Positions 35,046 through 44,630 of a stretch of DNA of 64,000 bases are shown piece by piece (the stretch's first letter is position 1; each line of letters opens with the position of its first letter). The notes under the pieces are model-generated. The model was given only the letters and a program-made list of their open reading frames with translations, ran no database searches and was not told the DNA's origin. A program made the position numbers and the translations under genes. Source of the stretch: Dehalococcoidia bacterium (lineage in GTDB: Bacteria > Chloroflexota > Dehalococcoidia > SZUA-161); assembly GCA_014874385.1 (NCBI GenBank), contig JACWAE010000043.1, forward strand, positions 1 through 64,000. The letters are read 5' to 3'.

Positions 35046-35075
35046 TTGAGACTAAAGTCACATACAATTTAAAAT
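35046..35075 (+). promoter_or_regulatory. Promoter of the hsp20 gene
   Basis: TTGAGA (35046-35051), 18-base spacer, TAAAAT (35070-35075). No CIRCE inverted repeat or ROSE-type sequence was found in the leader. Confidence 0.5.
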
Positions 35076-35130
35076 ACCATGAGTACTATAGGATAAAAGC
35101 TAAGGGGGGAAACCCTAAAGGAGGTGTGAA

Positions 35131-35616
35131 ATGGCTGAGAGATACGCGCTGATCAGAAGAGAACCGTTTATCGAGGTCGCTCCCTTTGAGACTGGGATAG
35201 ACAGATTCTTCGATAATGCCCTGAGTCTTTTTGACCTGCCGTTGTACGGGTATCGGCCTCTGTTTACGGAGCTTGAAGTTCTGGCTCCATTGGAGGTCTT
35301 CGATAGTGACGGGCATGCGGTAGTCAGACTAGAGGCCCCAGGCATGAAGATGGAGGATTTTGATATCTCAGTTTCAGATGGCCTGCTCACTATAAAAGGT
35401 GAGAAGAAACATGAGGAAGAGGTCAAAAAGGAAGATTACTATTGCTCCGAAAGGACCTATGGTAGCTTCCGCAGGACGCTCTCTGTTCCCAAGGGCTTGG
35501 ATGAGAACAAGATCCATGCCACCTACGAGGATGGTGTCCTGGAACTTGTGCTGCCCAAGACCGAGGAGAAGAAGGGACGCAAGGTAAAGGTTCAAACCAG
35601 AAAAGCCAAAGGGTAG
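35131..35616 (+). CDS. Small heat shock protein, Hsp20/alpha-crystallin family
   Basis: 161 residues. The alpha-crystallin domain spans about 48-145: VRLEAPGMKMEDFDISVSDG, LLTIKGEKK, and YEDGVLELVLPK. The C-terminal extension is lysine-rich and the usual I/V-x-I/V motif is present in KVKVQ. It acts as an ATP-independent holdase. AAAGGAGG precedes the ATG. A strong hairpin follows. Confidence 0.94.
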   Translation: MAERYALIRREPFIEVAPFETGIDRFFDNALSLFDLPLYGYRPLFTELEVLAPLEVFDSDGHAVVRLEAPGMKMEDFDISVSDGLLTIKGEKKHEEEVKKEDYYCSERTYGSFRRTLSVPKGLDENKIHATYEDGVLELVLPKTEEKKGRKVKVQTRKAKG

Positions 35617-35635
35617 AATAATCCTGAAGCTGGTT

Positions 35636-35671
35636 AAGTGGCCGTCCAGGGTGTACCCTGGACGGCCACTT
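35636..35671. terminator. Perfect 16-base-stem hairpin after hsp20
   Basis: AAGTGGCCGTCCAGGG, loop TGTA, exact inverse. The T run after it is interrupted, so it may be a terminator or an mRNA-stabilising hairpin. Confidence 0.7.
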
Positions 35672-35823
35672 GCTATTCTTTTCAAAATCTGGAGGCCCAC
35701 TTGGGAACTCTCAAGAGTCCTTCTTGCAAGATGAGTCAGGGCTAGACTGCTGGATTTTATGTAACGTCGGCATTATACTACGAGGGTCGGCGAGGCACCT
35801 GAGACATCCCAAGCTTCTTGAAG

Positions 35824-36477
35824 ATGAATCAGAATAGAATTCCCAGTTGGCTAGTCAAGAGCACCTGGCTGGCAGTATTGCTCCTGCTCTATCTGGCTTA
35901 TTTCCTACTGAACAGCCCGCGAGGGCATGTTCACTCTCTGGAAATGACAGTAGACGACCGGATTCTCGTGCTGCCTGCGTTTGTCTTCCCCTACCTCTCA
36001 ATCTACGCGTTGTTGGCCATCTCAATATGGCGTTTTCTAAGAGCCGAGACAAGGATATTCACCATAGCTGCATTGGCTATAGGCCTCGACCTGGTGTTAA
36101 GCTACCTGGTGTTCCTCTTTTACCAGACCCGGGTTGAGCGTCCCGTCATACTCGGCTCCGACATCTCATCCAGCATCCTGAGATGGGTCTATTCGGTGGA
36201 CAAACCGTTCAATGCCTTTCCCAGTCTACATACCTCCACATCCACGCTACTTGTGCTGCTGTGGGGAAGAGTAGGTTCGCGTATTCAGCCGATCATAGCA
36301 TTGTGGGCAGCGCTCATCATCGCCTCCACCCTGCTCACCAAGCAGCATTATATTGCGGACGTTTTGGGAGGAGTCACCGTCGCTCTGGTGAGCTACTACG
36401 GTGCAGTTAAATTGGGCAATCTTGAAGCAAGCAGCGTATTGAAAAGATTTATGTTCTGGAGAAAACGCTCGCGGTAG
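35824..36477 (+). CDS. PAP2-family membrane phosphatase-like protein
   Basis: 217 residues with six likely membrane helices. The PAP2 motif 2 is FPSLHTSTS and motif 3 is KQHYIADVLGG, giving the two catalytic histidines; motif 1 is weak (RVERPVI). Likely acts on lipid phosphates or pyrophosphates, or is a related inositol-phosphoceramide-synthase-type transferase. ATG at 35824 chosen over TTG at 35818. Confidence 0.8.
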   Translation: MNQNRIPSWLVKSTWLAVLLLLYLAYFLLNSPRGHVHSLEMTVDDRILVLPAFVFPYLSIYALLAISIWRFLRAETRIFTIAALAIGLDLVLSYLVFLFYQTRVERPVILGSDISSSILRWVYSVDKPFNAFPSLHTSTSTLLVLLWGRVGSRIQPIIALWAALIIASTLLTKQHYIADVLGGVTVALVSYYGAVKLGNLEASSVLKRFMFWRKRSR

Positions 36478-36676
36478 CTTCCTCGAGTATCTTTCCGGCA
36501 AATTCTGTTTCCTTTCCCTCTGATATGCCAACTCCCACATAGCGCCAATCGAGTACCTTTTTCTCATCTATATCCCCCAACATATCTATTGCGGACGAGA
36601 TGAAATAGCGCTAATATTCTAGCAGGCTATTCTAGTACGAATATATTCCAAAATTTTTTACTGAGAGGTAAATACC

Positions 36677-37192
36677 ATGAAGAAAGCGCAAGATATTATG
36701 GCAAACGAGGTTGTGACGGCAAATCCTGAGATGTCTGTAGCTGCCGCTGCCAAACTGATGCTTGCAAAAGATGTCGGGTGCCTTGTGGTGTTGCAGGAAA
36801 GCAAAATAAAAGGGATAGTCACCGACCGAGACCTTATGGCTTGTGCTATAAAGCAGCATAACATCCAAGAATGCAGTATTTCGAACCACATGAGCAGCCC
36901 GGTCATGACCGCGACGCCCGATGTGCTGCTTATCAACCTGGCTCACTTGATGGCCGCAGAGCAAATCAAGCGAGTGCCTATCACCGAAGAGGGAGAGCTT
37001 GTTGGAATCGTTTCCTTCTCCGATATTGCCGAAGATATGGATGAACAGGTTGCGGGCATGTGGTCGGAATGGCTCGAGCTGATATCTGTCACAAAGACTT
37101 CTGCTCAGCATCGTAGGGGGAAGCGATTCAAAAAAAAGACTTCTACTCAGCCTCATCCTGAAAAGCGATCCGAAAGTCTCATTCGAAGCTAA
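36677..37192 (+). CDS. Protein with two CBS domains
   Basis: 171 residues. CBS 1 is about 6-60 (AQDIMANEVVTANPEMSVAA, GIVTDRDLM) and CBS 2 about 68-122 (SPVMTATPDVLL, LVGIVSFSDIAEDM). Residues 125-171 are a basic tail. Such stand-alone CBS pairs bind adenosyl nucleotides and sense energy state. GAGAGG is upstream of the ATG. Confidence 0.9.
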   Translation: MKKAQDIMANEVVTANPEMSVAAAAKLMLAKDVGCLVVLQESKIKGIVTDRDLMACAIKQHNIQECSISNHMSSPVMTATPDVLLINLAHLMAAEQIKRVPITEEGELVGIVSFSDIAEDMDEQVAGMWSEWLELISVTKTSAQHRRGKRFKKKTSTQPHPEKRSESLIRS

Positions 37193-37333
37193 GTCAAAGG
37201 ACTGCCAAACCCTCAGGCAAAGCCGGATAAGGGACTAATCTCCTCTCCCTACTAGTACCATTCGTCTATTTACCGCCTGGGCACAGGAATGTATCCTCAA
37301 CTGCATAGCAATACTTTCTTCATAGGAGGCAGT

Positions 37334-37519
37334 GTGCAGATTTCGAGATTAGAACAATGTCCCAAGTGCAAAGGCTATGTCATGCTGCAAAGAGACAGCT
37401 ACGGTTGGTACGTGGAATGCCTTCAGTGCGGTTACACTCATGACTTACTAACCTTTGCCGAGGCTGAGCAAAGGCGGGCTGAAGAAGAAGAGCTTGAGGA
37501 ACTGCGCAGTCTGCAATAG
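37334..37519 (+). CDS. Small zinc-ribbon protein
   Basis: 61 residues from a GTG at 37334, directly after AGGAGG; an ATG at 37289 would add 15 residues without a ribosome site. CPKCKGYVMLQRDSYGWYVE then CLQCGY forms a zinc ribbon, followed by an acidic helix (EAEQRRAEEEELEELR). Function unknown. Confidence 0.65.
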   Translation: MQISRLEQCPKCKGYVMLQRDSYGWYVECLQCGYTHDLLTFAEAEQRRAEEEELEELRSLQ

Positions 37520-37625
37520 TAAATAATCGAAACTGTGCGATTGGAACACGCCTCGTTCGGCTTGACGTCTTTCTGCCTGGACTTCGATGGGAAAACTTAA
37601 CTCTGAGCTGATTTGGGTTCTCTGC

Positions 37626-38513
37626 CTAACCCGGGCTGGCGTCAGACAGCCCGGTCAAGTTTTCACTCAATTGCCACAAACCTTTTTGCAATTGTATATT
37701 CCTGCACTTTGGTGAAACAAAGCTGGGGTTCAACTTGTAGAAATACTTCCCCGTCACTCCTCTGACATCATCTGAGCTGGCTAGATAGATGCTGGTCTGG
37801 GCTCCGTCCTGCGGAGAAATCATCACCAGGCTTAACATTTTTCTGAAGACCGCTTGATACCAACTGCCCTTAGGTCCAATTCTATAAATATCGGTGGCGA
37901 CAATGCCGGGATGTAAAGCATTAGCTGTGATATCAGTCTGCTTCAGCCGTTCCGACAGCTCCTGGGTGAAGAAAATAAGGGCAAGCTTGGAGGACGCGTA
38001 AGCCCCTCCGAAGCGGAATCTCTTTTTTAAATTAAGGTCGTTTAAATCGATTCGACCCCACAGATGAGCGACGGACGATACATTGATAATGCGGGCTTCC
38101 GGTGTTTGTTTGAGCAGCGGCAATAGCAGATTCGTAAGTAAAAAAGGCCCCAAATAGTTCGTCGCCATAACTATATTGAACCCGTCTTCGGTTTCCCCTC
38201 CTCCCCCACACATAATGCCTGCATTATTTATCAGCACATTCAATCGCTGATACTTCCGGCGGAATTGACTGACAAATTCCCGAATAGAGCGCAGCAATGT
38301 CAAGTCCAGTTGCATCACCTCAATTTGGGCATTGCCGCTTTCCCGCTTTATAGCCTCGCAAACAGAAACGGCCCTGGTTAGATTACGACACGCCATTACA
38401 ACGGCGGCGCCCATCTTAGCTAATCCCCTGGCTGTCTCCTTCCCTATGCCGCTGTTAGCCCCGGTGACCAGCACTATTTTCCCCTGCATAGCCTGCGTGT
38501 CCGGGTTACTCAT
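37626..38513 (-). CDS. SDR oxidoreductase, retinol-dehydrogenase-like
   Basis: 295 residues. VTGANSGIGKETARGLAKMG, ACRNLTRA after strand 2 (NADP-type Arg), LINNAGIMCG and catalytic YASSKLALIFF. The sequence is of the RDH/WWOX subgroup that often acts on ketones or lipids. It overlaps nothing; the thioesterase gene 19 bases upstream on the same strand suggests co-transcription. Confidence 0.9.
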   Translation of the reverse strand: MSNPDTQAMQGKIVLVTGANSGIGKETARGLAKMGAAVVMACRNLTRAVSVCEAIKRESGNAQIEVMQLDLTLLRSIREFVSQFRRKYQRLNVLINNAGIMCGGGGETEDGFNIVMATNYLGPFLLTNLLLPLLKQTPEARIINVSSVAHLWGRIDLNDLNLKKRFRFGGAYASSKLALIFFTQELSERLKQTDITANALHPGIVATDIYRIGPKGSWYQAVFRKMLSLVMISPQDGAQTSIYLASSDDVRGVTGKYFYKLNPSFVSPKCRNIQLQKGLWQLSENLTGLSDASPG

Positions 38514-38532
38514 TTTCCATCACAGAACACAA

Positions 38533-38937
38533 TCAGTCTCTCTTTTTGTATATGACCCAGGTTCCCAGGGCTTTGGCAACAAGCTGCCCCCCGCTCTTTA
38601 TTTCCGACTCCAGGACAGCGCTCTTGCTGCTCTTTTTAATAACAGTCGTATCGCAGATGAGCGTGCCGGATGTTATCGCCTTTAAATACACTATGCTGAC
38701 CTCGATGCTGGCACACTGCTCCCCCTCCTCTAGAATCGGAACGAGTGCAAAACCCATGCCCGAGTCCGCCATGGTGAAAAGGGCCCCTCCATGCACAGTC
38801 CCGTAGGGGTTTAGCAGTGAATCATTTACATCCAGCGAGCACTGGCTGTAACCCTTTTCCCACTTAATATAGGTCAAACCAGCAAGCTTACCGAACCGGT
38901 CAAGTTTCGCCAATTCCGGTGAAATTTTTTTCGGCAT
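38533..38937 (-). CDS. PaaI-type hotdog thioesterase
   Basis: 134 residues from ATG 38937, preceded by GAGG. The motif NPYGTVHGGALFTMADSGMG is the PaaI/YigI hotdog active-site region with the HGG turn. Probably hydrolyses acyl- or aryl-CoA thioesters. Co-oriented with the downstream SDR. Confidence 0.9.
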   Translation of the reverse strand: MPKKISPELAKLDRFGKLAGLTYIKWEKGYSQCSLDVNDSLLNPYGTVHGGALFTMADSGMGFALVPILEEGEQCASIEVSIVYLKAITSGTLICDTTVIKKSSKSAVLESEIKSGGQLVAKALGTWVIYKKRD

Positions 38938-38985
38938 TCTGTCGTCCTCTTTTCTATACTGCATTAGATACAGCTCTCATACTTC

Positions 38986-39014
38986 TTGCGGTAGTATAAA
39001 TATCGCAGTAGAAT
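38986..39014 (+). promoter_or_regulatory. Promoter-like element, family 2, copy 2 (MBL-esterase)
   Basis: TTGCGG (38986-38991), 17-base spacer with GTATA and GCAG, TAGAAT (39009-39014). Here the element is a perfect inverted repeat at its ends: CTTGCGGTA ... TACCGCAAG. 38 bases before the MBL start. Confidence 0.65.
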
Positions 39015-39052
39015 ACCGCAAGTGGTGATGCTAGCTGCAATGAGGCTTATCC

Positions 39053-39784
39053 ATGTTTGTGACCCAAAATGTCTATCAATTGAGCGGCAGGAGAGGCGCT
39101 CGACCCTCAGGTGCCAATATATTTCTGCTGCTCGACAATAGCGTTACCGTGGTTGACACAGGTCTCAGCAGCAGGACTGCGAGCATATTGAATGAGGTCA
39201 GGCAACTCGGCTACAAACCTCCCGATGTCGCCCATATTATTCTCACGCACCACCACGCCGACCACATGGGCAGCTTGGCCGAGTTGAAGAAAGCAACCGG
39301 AGCCGAGGTGATGGCGCATACTGCAGATGCGCCGTACATAAACGGGAGTCTGCCGCAGCCAGGGCCTGCCAGGCCAAAATGGCTGGCGAAAGTGCTATCT
39401 CCCTTCGGCAGGATATGGGCCAGCACACCCGTAGAAGTGGACAAGCTGCTCAACGATGGTGATGAGCTTCCCATACTCGGCGGCATCAAGATATTGCACA
39501 CCCCGGGTCACACGCCGGGCAGTATCTGCCTGTTCATACCACAGCAGAAGCTGGTCATCGTCGGTGATTTGCTTACCAACAGATTCAGGCCGGGCTTGCC
39601 CTCACGGGTGTTCACTGTTGACATGGTTCAAGAGGTGAACTCGGTTAAAAAGCTGGCCAGCGTTGACTTCGATATCATAGCCTTCGGTCACGGCAGACCT
39701 ATTTTGCATGAAGCCCGTCCTACAGTCACCCGTCTTGCCGAGAAACTTGAAAACAAGTATAAAGTCCAGGGGGCAATGAAATGA
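39053..39784 (+). CDS. Metallo-beta-lactamase-fold hydrolase
   Basis: 243 residues. Metal ligands lie in ILTHHHADHMG, with further His in HTPGHTPGS and Asp in IVGDLLTN, then AFGHGRPI. This is a glyoxalase II-like MBL with unknown ester or thioester substrate. The stop overlaps the start of the esterase gene (ATGA), so the two hydrolases are made together. Confidence 0.9.
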   Translation: MFVTQNVYQLSGRRGARPSGANIFLLLDNSVTVVDTGLSSRTASILNEVRQLGYKPPDVAHIILTHHHADHMGSLAELKKATGAEVMAHTADAPYINGSLPQPGPARPKWLAKVLSPFGRIWASTPVEVDKLLNDGDELPILGGIKILHTPGHTPGSICLFIPQQKLVIVGDLLTNRFRPGLPSRVFTVDMVQEVNSVKKLASVDFDIIAFGHGRPILHEARPTVTRLAEKLENKYKVQGAMK

Positions 39785-41511
39785 GAAGGTTTGGGGTTGC
39801 ACTGGCTCCATTACTCATTCTGGCGCTGGTCATGGGCACCATCGCCTGCGCTGGCGGAGGTACGCAGCCCGCAACCTTACATACCCCGTCGCTCTGGACA
39901 GGCGACGCTCTGGTACAAACCGTGTACGGCCCTGTCCAGGGCTTCGCAGACCAGAGTGATACCTGGGTGTGGAAGGCTATCCCGTATGCCAAGCCGCCTG
40001 TGGGCGAGCTGCGCTGGAAAGCTCCGCAGGACCCCGACCCCTGGAACGCGACACGGGCAGAAACACAATTTTGCAGCGAATGCACACAGTACACCCTCAC
40101 AGGTTCAGTCGCAGGCAGTGAAGACTGCCTCTACCTTAACATCTGGCGTCCCCAGTCTGAAGAAACGAATCTGCCCGTATATTTCTGGATACACGGCGGA
40201 GGCAACAGTGAGGGCACCGCCTCGTACGAAGGATATAACGGGGCGAACATTGCGAACAAATCCGATATGGTAGTGGTCACTGTAAACTACAGGCTCGGGC
40301 CACTGGGCTGGTTCACCTATCCCGCACTGAGGAGCGGGCAACCCGGCCACGAGCTTGACGATTCAGGCAACTACGGCACACTGGACTTGATAAAGGCGCT
40401 GCAATGGGTGCAGGCCAATATACAGGCCTTCGGCGGTAATGCCTCCAACGTCACCATTGCCGGGGAGTCGGCAGGCGCTATCAACGTTTTCTCTCTGCTT
40501 ATCTCACCGCTGGCCCATAATCTTTTCCAGAAGGCCATAGCGCAGAGCGGACTTCCTATTGCGCGCACCGCGGCAGATGGCGAAGCGAGCGCCCACGATG
40601 TAATTTTGAAGCTGCTGGTGAATGACGGGAATGCCACCGACGCAGATTCCGCCCAGAAGTATCTGGATAATCTGTCCGACTCTCAAATTGCAGCCTATTT
40701 AAGGTCTAAAAGCGCTGCCGAATTGTTGAAAGCCTATGACACAGGGTATTTCGGCATGATTGCGTTCCCTTACATTTTTGAAGACGGCACAGTCATCCCC
40801 GAGACCGGTTACGACATGTTTATGAACGGGACTTATCCGAATAAAGTGCCGCTTATTATAGGGACGAACAAGGAGGAGACCAAGGTATTTCTGTTCCTGG
40901 ACCCGACATTTATCGGCAAAGACGAATTGTATCAGACCGTAGCATCCTTCAGCAGTGACCTCTGGAAGGCCGTGGGAGCAGACGGTGTGGCTCGTGAATT
41001 GAGCTCACACCCAGACCAGCCCAACGTCTACGTTTATCAATTCCTCTGGGGTTCGGGTGGAGACACCGGCAACAGCGTAATTCCGCCCCCGTGGGGTTTC
41101 AAGCTCGGCGCATGTCACTCCCTGGACATCCCCTTCTTCTTCGGCAACGATATCTGGAACAGCCCCCTGGACCAATTGGTGTTTACCAAAGATAACCGCG
41201 CAGGCAGGGAGGCGCTCTCCAGCGCCATGATGGCATATGTCGCGCAGTTCGCCCGCACCGGCGACCCCAACAAGCCTGGAACGACCCTCACTGAGTGGTC
41301 GCCCTGGTCCAACGCTGCTAACGGACCAAAGTGCATTCTATTCAACGTACAGGGAGACGTGCCAGACCTAACCATGTCTGATGTAGAGCTTACCGAATCA
41401 GGCGTGGAGGTGAGGCTGGCATCCGAAGTCCCCGAGCCGCAGTACTCCGAGATAATTCAATACCTCCGCAAAATGAGCCTGATGTTCGAGCTGGAGCTGA
41501 CACTGCCTTAG
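39781..41511 (+). CDS. Type B carboxylesterase, predicted lipoprotein
   Basis: 576 residues. A signal peptide ends in the lipobox GTIAC, so it is probably anchored outside the membrane. The alpha/beta-hydrolase core has the oxyanion segment FWIHGGGNSEG, the nucleophile elbow IAGESAGAINV, the acid around GTNKEETKV and the histidine in GACHSLDIPFFFG. This is the para-nitrobenzyl-esterase/cholinesterase-like family. Coupled to the MBL gene upstream. Confidence 0.93.
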   Translation: MRRFGVALAPLLILALVMGTIACAGGGTQPATLHTPSLWTGDALVQTVYGPVQGFADQSDTWVWKAIPYAKPPVGELRWKAPQDPDPWNATRAETQFCSECTQYTLTGSVAGSEDCLYLNIWRPQSEETNLPVYFWIHGGGNSEGTASYEGYNGANIANKSDMVVVTVNYRLGPLGWFTYPALRSGQPGHELDDSGNYGTLDLIKALQWVQANIQAFGGNASNVTIAGESAGAINVFSLLISPLAHNLFQKAIAQSGLPIARTAADGEASAHDVILKLLVNDGNATDADSAQKYLDNLSDSQIAAYLRSKSAAELLKAYDTGYFGMIAFPYIFEDGTVIPETGYDMFMNGTYPNKVPLIIGTNKEETKVFLFLDPTFIGKDELYQTVASFSSDLWKAVGADGVARELSSHPDQPNVYVYQFLWGSGGDTGNSVIPPPWGFKLGACHSLDIPFFFGNDIWNSPLDQLVFTKDNRAGREALSSAMMAYVAQFARTGDPNKPGTTLTEWSPWSNAANGPKCILFNVQGDVPDLTMSDVELTESGVEVRLASEVPEPQYSEIIQYLRKMSLMFELELTLP

Positions 41512-41606
41512 CCTAGCATCGCCTCGCCAACGTCATTTCCGGTTCTAATTTTATGATTGGATTCTGCACGCATATCCGTGCAGTAAGTTCACGTAGTGGT
41601 GCCTCT

Positions 41607-41933
41607 TTAGCAGTCTTTCTTCAGAAGCTCGTCAAAGCATGCGATAGCTTTGTTTTTATCGCGGTACCTTCCAAAGAGGACTCGGTGCTCTAAATCCGTC
41701 TTCGGTATGCAAACCTTCCATTGCACAGCCTTAGGTGACTCCCATAAATCTAGGTAAGCGCAGAAGTTGTATGGCGCTCTCCGAAGAAGAAGCCATCCGC
41801 CTTTGTCCCTCTGACCAGGTACCATTTTGAGTTGTTTATGGGCTGTCTTGAACTCGTTCAGCATATTGTTAATCATCGCCACACGCTGCGCGATATCATC
41901 TAGCGCATTTTTAATCTCTTCACACCCTTCCAT
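41607..41933 (-). CDS. Hypothetical protein
   Basis: 108 residues from ATG 41933, which follows GGAGG. Helical N-terminus (EEIKNALDDIAQRVAMINNM) then a mixed part with three tryptophans (GGWLLLRR, LWESPKAVQWKVCIP). Not recognised; composition normal for the region. Confidence 0.6.
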   Translation of the reverse strand: MEGCEEIKNALDDIAQRVAMINNMLNEFKTAHKQLKMVPGQRDKGGWLLLRRAPYNFCAYLDLWESPKAVQWKVCIPKTDLEHRVLFGRYRDKNKAIACFDELLKKDC

Positions 41934-42063
41934 AGTCTTTCCTCCCTCTCCAGGCATCCGCTCAAGCTCCCATTTGGTGCTGGTACGTTCTTATGGAGTG
42001 TCCACCCGTATATTGCGAAACCAGCAGCCACACCCAATAGAAACAAGAGTATGCTATCATTAT

Positions 42064-42456
42064 TTAAAATTCTATTCGGCGTGTAAGAAGAAAGTCTTCT
42101 AGTTTAGCTTTGTATTCCTTTTCAGTATTGCTTTGGATAGCACCTATTATCCATTTTGAGTATTCAGATTTTAACTCCTTATAGAAATCGCTTTCTTTAT
42201 CTTTTTCTATGGCTATTATCGATTCTGGGCAAAAAATTTTAACAAGCATTTGTTTTCCTTTAAATTCATCATTACTTGTATCGTTTCCTTGGTAGCTATC
42301 AACAAAAGTCAGATAAATGTTCTTGAAAAACTGGTCTAGGCCGGAATTTTTAGTAATAATATATCCAAGACCTTTTTGATGATAGTCGCTTAAAGAAGGA
42401 TTTACGATGAATTTAAATGTGATTCCAGAAGGAATAATCATGTTATGCTTTGCCAT
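42064..42456 (-). CDS. AT-rich hypothetical protein
   Basis: About 130 residues from ATG 42456. Lys-, Tyr- and Phe-rich with no motif I can name. Its base composition is much more AT-rich than its neighbours, similar to the nuclease-like gene at 14703, which suggests recent transfer. Confidence 0.55.
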   Translation of the reverse strand: MAKHNMIIPSGITFKFIVNPSLSDYHQKGLGYIITKNSGLDQFFKNIYLTFVDSYQGNDTSNDEFKGKQMLVKIFCPESIIAIEKDKESDFYKELKSEYSKWIIGAIQSNTEKEYKAKLEDFLLTRRIEF

Positions 42457-42807
42457 CCCATAACCCCTTTCACGACCTTTCACCATTCGGTGAGGTTCTC
42501 ACCCAAGCCCCCGAGTCAACTTGCTCGCGGCTCGCGCTCCATTATCCTCTCCTTTGTATACGATAAAAGTGCAAGAATGTCAAGCGCTGGGAAGGAGCGG
42601 TGTTGTTCCAAAGCGAAGGATGACGGGGAAGGATGCAGAAACATCGGCGTGAGTAACCAAGTCAAAAATCTGTTCATAGACTTCTTGTGCCAGTATACTT
42701 ATGGCAGTAGAATATCGTAAGTAGCTCACTCACAAAACCAGGAAGCGAAAAACAGGTGTCAATAGCAGTGCTACTTACTCCACGATAGAGAATAGGGGAG
42801 GCTAATC
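42457..42807. other. Intergenic region upstream of the CoA-disulfide reductase
   Basis: About 350 bases with the family-2 promoter element at 42685-42713 as the only recognisable signal. Confidence 0.5.
42685..42713 (+). promoter_or_regulatory. Promoter-like element, family 2, copy 3 (CoA-disulfide reductase)
   Basis: TTGTGC (42685-42690), 17-base spacer with GTATA and GCAG, TAGAAT (42708-42713). The flanks CTTGTGCCA and TATCGTAAG keep a partial inverted repeat. 94 bases before the gene start. Confidence 0.65.
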
Positions 42808-44514
42808 ATGAAGCGGGATATGGAGAACAAAGAAGGGGACGGGAAACAAAGACTATTGATAGTGGGCGGGGTCGCTGGCGGCGCATCCTGCGCGGCGCGG
42901 GCGAGGAGGATGTCCGAAAAAATAGAAATCATTATGTTCGAGCGCGGGCGTTACGTCTCATTCGCCAACTGCGGGCTTCCTTACTACGTGGGTAATGTAA
43001 TTACTGACGAGAGAGACCTGCTGGTGGCCACACCTAATTTATTCAGGAGGAGATTCAACATCGACGTCCGACTTCAGAGTGATGTCAGGGCAATCGATCG
43101 GCAGAAGCAGGAAATCGAGGTGCAGAATCTGCAAACAGGGGAGATATATCACGAAAAATACAATGCCCTCGTATTAGCCCCCGGAGCATCACCCATCCGC
43201 CCTCCGCTCCCCGGCATCGACCTGCCTGCCATATACAGCATCAGAACGATACCGGACAGCCGCCAGATAAGGGACTGGATTATCGAGAGAGACGTCAAGC
43301 AGGCTGTTATTGTAGGCGGCGGCTTCATTGGTCTGGAAATGGCGGAGAATCTGACCAGAAGAGGCATTTCAGTAACCATCATTGAGATGATGCCGCAGCT
43401 TATGCCTTTACTCGACCCGGAGATGGCCGTACCGCTTCAAGAGCATGTGATAGCAAATGGCGTCAATCTATGTCTTGGTGACGCTGTTTCCGGATTCTCT
43501 CGAAATAATGATGGTAATTCGATTACGGTATCTACAAAGTCCGGTAAAAGTTACTCCGCTGATATGGTTTTGCTTGCTATTGGCGTGCGCCCCGAGATAT
43601 CGCTGGCCAGAGAAGCAGGGCTCGAGATAGGAAAATTGGGAGGAATACGTGTTAACCATCAGATGCGCACCAGTGACGAGCACATTTGGGCAGTCGGTGA
43701 CGCTGTGGAAGCATGTGATTTCGTCACCGGCGAGTGGACTCTCATACCGCTGGCTGGTCCTGCTAACAGACAGGGGAGAATAGCTGCGGACACTATTCTC
43801 GGGCGCAATTCCTCATTTCGCGGTGTTCAAGCGACCGCAGTGTGCAAAGTCTTCAATATGACAGTTGCCGCAACCGGTGTCAGTGAAAGAACTCTAAGGC
43901 GTACAGGCAGCACCGGTAAGATAGGGGAATACGAGAAAATCTATTTGCACCCCGGACATCACGTAAACTATTACCCCGGAGCAAAACCTATCACGATTAA
44001 GCTGCTCTTCTCCCCGGCGAACGGCAGGGTCCTCGGAGCTCAGGCGGTTGGCGAGGAAGGTGTGGACAAACGCATCGACGTAATCTCGATGGCCATACAG
44101 AAAGGTGCCACGGTCTTCGATCTGGAAGAAGCAGAGCTATGCTATGCGCCTCAGTTCGGGGCGGCCAAGGACCCTGTCAACATTGCCGGTATGATCGCCT
44201 CCAATATTTTGCGTGGCGACGCTGCAGTGGCTCACTGGGAGGATATTGACCGGACGCAGTCTACTATCCTGGATGTGCGTGAACCGGGCGAGTTCCTCAT
44301 GGGCCATTACGATGGAGCCATAAACATACCGCTGGGTACGCTGCGGGACCGCATGGGTGATTTACCACGCGATAAAGAGATACTGGCATATTGCTCGGTA
44401 GGTCAGAGATCGTATTACGCCTCTCGTGCCCTGCGGCTCAATGGATTCAAAGCTAAGAATGTATCCGGCGGCATGACGACCTACCTGGCACGAAAGAGTT
44501 TGAAAAGCTCATAA
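42808..44514 (+). CDS. CoA-disulfide reductase with fused rhodanese domain
   Basis: 568 residues. Residues 14-450 are an FAD/NAD(P)-dependent reductase with LLIVGGVAGGASCAARARR, redox cysteine C55 in SFANCGLPYY and VVGGGF-like NAD site AVIVGGGFIGLEMAE. Residues about 470-565 are a rhodanese with loop cysteine near C530 in AYCSVGQRS. Such fusions reduce CoA disulfide or CoA per- or polysulfide and serve sulfur and redox homeostasis in anaerobes. GGGGAGG precedes the ATG. Confidence 0.93.
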   Translation: MKRDMENKEGDGKQRLLIVGGVAGGASCAARARRMSEKIEIIMFERGRYVSFANCGLPYYVGNVITDERDLLVATPNLFRRRFNIDVRLQSDVRAIDRQKQEIEVQNLQTGEIYHEKYNALVLAPGASPIRPPLPGIDLPAIYSIRTIPDSRQIRDWIIERDVKQAVIVGGGFIGLEMAENLTRRGISVTIIEMMPQLMPLLDPEMAVPLQEHVIANGVNLCLGDAVSGFSRNNDGNSITVSTKSGKSYSADMVLLAIGVRPEISLAREAGLEIGKLGGIRVNHQMRTSDEHIWAVGDAVEACDFVTGEWTLIPLAGPANRQGRIAADTILGRNSSFRGVQATAVCKVFNMTVAATGVSERTLRRTGSTGKIGEYEKIYLHPGHHVNYYPGAKPITIKLLFSPANGRVLGAQAVGEEGVDKRIDVISMAIQKGATVFDLEEAELCYAPQFGAAKDPVNIAGMIASNILRGDAAVAHWEDIDRTQSTILDVREPGEFLMGHYDGAINIPLGTLRDRMGDLPRDKEILAYCSVGQRSYYASRALRLNGFKAKNVSGGMTTYLARKSLKSS

Positions 44515-44630
44515 CCTGAAAGATTGCCCGGTCAGCTTCTTCATTACCATAGCGCCCTCTCATTCGACCGATTTTCAGGTGCGGGTCAATACTTAGAGAG
44601 GGCTGAAAAGCACTGAGGGCCAGCCGACTT

